NCBI GenBank assembly: GCA_028717165.1
Contig: JAQUOK010000190.1
Location: 1 to 6,448 of the forward strand
Direction: 5' to 3'
DNA length: 6,448 bases
Origin: Victivallaceae bacterium
GTDB taxonomy: Bacteria; Verrucomicrobiota; Lentisphaeria; Victivallales; Victivallaceae
Shown: positions 6,100 through 6,448 of the stretch, in pieces
Layout of the letters: every line of letters begins with the position of its first letter
Position numbering within the stretch: position 1 is the stretch's first letter
Program-made: the position numbers and the translations under genes
The notes under the pieces: model-generated
The model's database searches: none
What the model was told of the DNA's origin: nothing
The model's input: the letters and a program-made list of their open reading frames with translations, nothing else

Positions 6100-6128
6100 A
6101 AAATAAGCTTTTATACCTTTATTTTCAA
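6100..6128 (-). promoter_or_regulatory. Candidate promoter for the three-gene minus-strand cluster
   Basis: On the minus strand TTGAAA (6123-6128) lies 17 bp from TATTTT (6100-6105) in AT-rich DNA about 50-80 bp before the glycosyltransferase start. The -35 matches consensus at 5 of 6 positions and the -10 at only 4 of 6. Other AT-rich hexamers nearby, such as TATAAA and TACAAT, could serve instead, so the exact site is uncertain. Confidence 0.25.
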
Positions 6129-6188
6129 GCTCCTTACGATAAATGTTAGTTAAGTTTGCATTAATTTTGAGAAGCCGTTCGAAAGCAG

Positions 6189-6207
6189 CCTTTGCCCGGA
6201 TGCAAGG
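6189..6207 (-). terminator. Weak hairpin after the LacI-family gene
   Basis: On the minus strand CCTTGC pairs with GCAAAGG (one bulged base) around a 6-base loop, starting about 20 bases after the LacI-family stop. No clear U-run follows, so it is a poor intrinsic terminator. The TTGC...GCAA symmetry could alternatively be an operator half-site pair. Confidence 0.2.
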
Positions 6208-6227
6208 AATTGAAAGAGAATGGGGGG

Positions 6228-6448
6228 CTATCGGGGAGGAGCGGTGGAGCCGCGCAGTACCAGACTGGTGCTGATCAGGGTTTCGCGCGGGGCGGATTCG
6301 CCGTTGAGAGTTATTTGGAGGTTGGAGCTTATCGCGTCGATTATTTTCTGGGAATTCTGGCTGACGCTGGCTAAATTCAGGTCTTCCGCAATCGGAGTGT
6401 TGCCGAATGATATTATCGAACAGTCAGCCGGAACCCTGATCTTCTCCG
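6228..6448 (-). CDS. LacI/GalR-family transcriptional regulator, C-terminal 72 residues (5' part outside window)
   Basis: Minus-strand translation from the right edge reads EKIRVPADCSIISFGNTPIA near its start and ends TLISTSLVLRGSTAPPR before a TAG at 6228-6230. This matches the end of the LacI/GalR sugar-binding domain. VPADCSIISFGN corresponds to the usual VPxDxSVxGFD strand, LASVSQNSQKIIDAI to the LTTVxQ segment and helix, and LVLRGSTAPP to the closing LVxRxSTxPP strand. The DNA-binding domain and effector pocket lie outside the window, so the ligand cannot be inferred. The family's FD at the end of that strand is FGN here. It lies on the same strand as the glycosyltransferase, 177 bp upstream. 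Regulation of the downstream cluster is possible, but the gap suggests separate transcription. Confidence 0.85.
   Translation of the reverse strand, partial: EKIRVPADCSIISFGNTPIAEDLNLASVSQNSQKIIDAISSNLQITLNGESAPRETLISTSLVLRGSTAPPR

Overview
The window looks like a chromosomal segment from a Gram-negative bacterium. One gene encodes a lipoprotein with a clear type II signal peptide, and the proteins read like those of the Lentisphaerota/Victivallales or neighbouring PVC lineages. That placement is an impression from protein style, not a search result. There are no tRNA or rRNA genes, CRISPR arrays or phage genes.

Layout, left to right. (1) 1-749, plus strand: the 3' end of a sensory gene with two PAS domains. 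The frame is open to the window edge, so its true start lies outside, and it ends directly after the second PAS with no output domain. (2) 751-973: a 223-bp non-coding element with 12-bp perfect terminal inverted repeats, a flanking 5-bp ATAAA duplication and strong internal hairpins. It is a MITE-like insertion between two convergent genes, and one copy of the duplication overlaps the PAS gene's stop codon. (3) 974-1157: no gene seen. (4) 6050 down to 1158, minus strand: three genes in series. They encode a GT28 glycosyltransferase of the MGDG synthase/UgtP type with a TTG start, a secreted lipoprotein alpha/beta hydrolase with a GHSMG elbow, and a long U32-family protein of the RlhA (23S rRNA hydroxylase) type. 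The gaps are 79 bp and 5 bp, so an operon is likely. The 79-bp gap holds three 7-bp repeats that place stop codons in all three frames just before a strong Shine-Dalgarno, plus a possible 18-codon ORF. (5) 6228-6448, minus strand: the C-terminal 72 residues of a LacI-family regulator, cut by the right edge. A 177-bp AT-rich gap separates it from the glycosyltransferase and probably carries that gene's promoter.

How they may work together is inference. A cytoplasmic-face glycolipid synthase next to an envelope-anchored lipase/esterase-like protein suggests membrane lipid synthesis and turnover. The U32 gene is probably co-transcribed, but its expected role (RNA or cofactor hydroxylation) has no obvious link. 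The most distinctive items are the MITE-like element, the hydrolase with its large insertion, and the all-frame stop repeat. I found no clear evidence of a wholly new multi-gene system.
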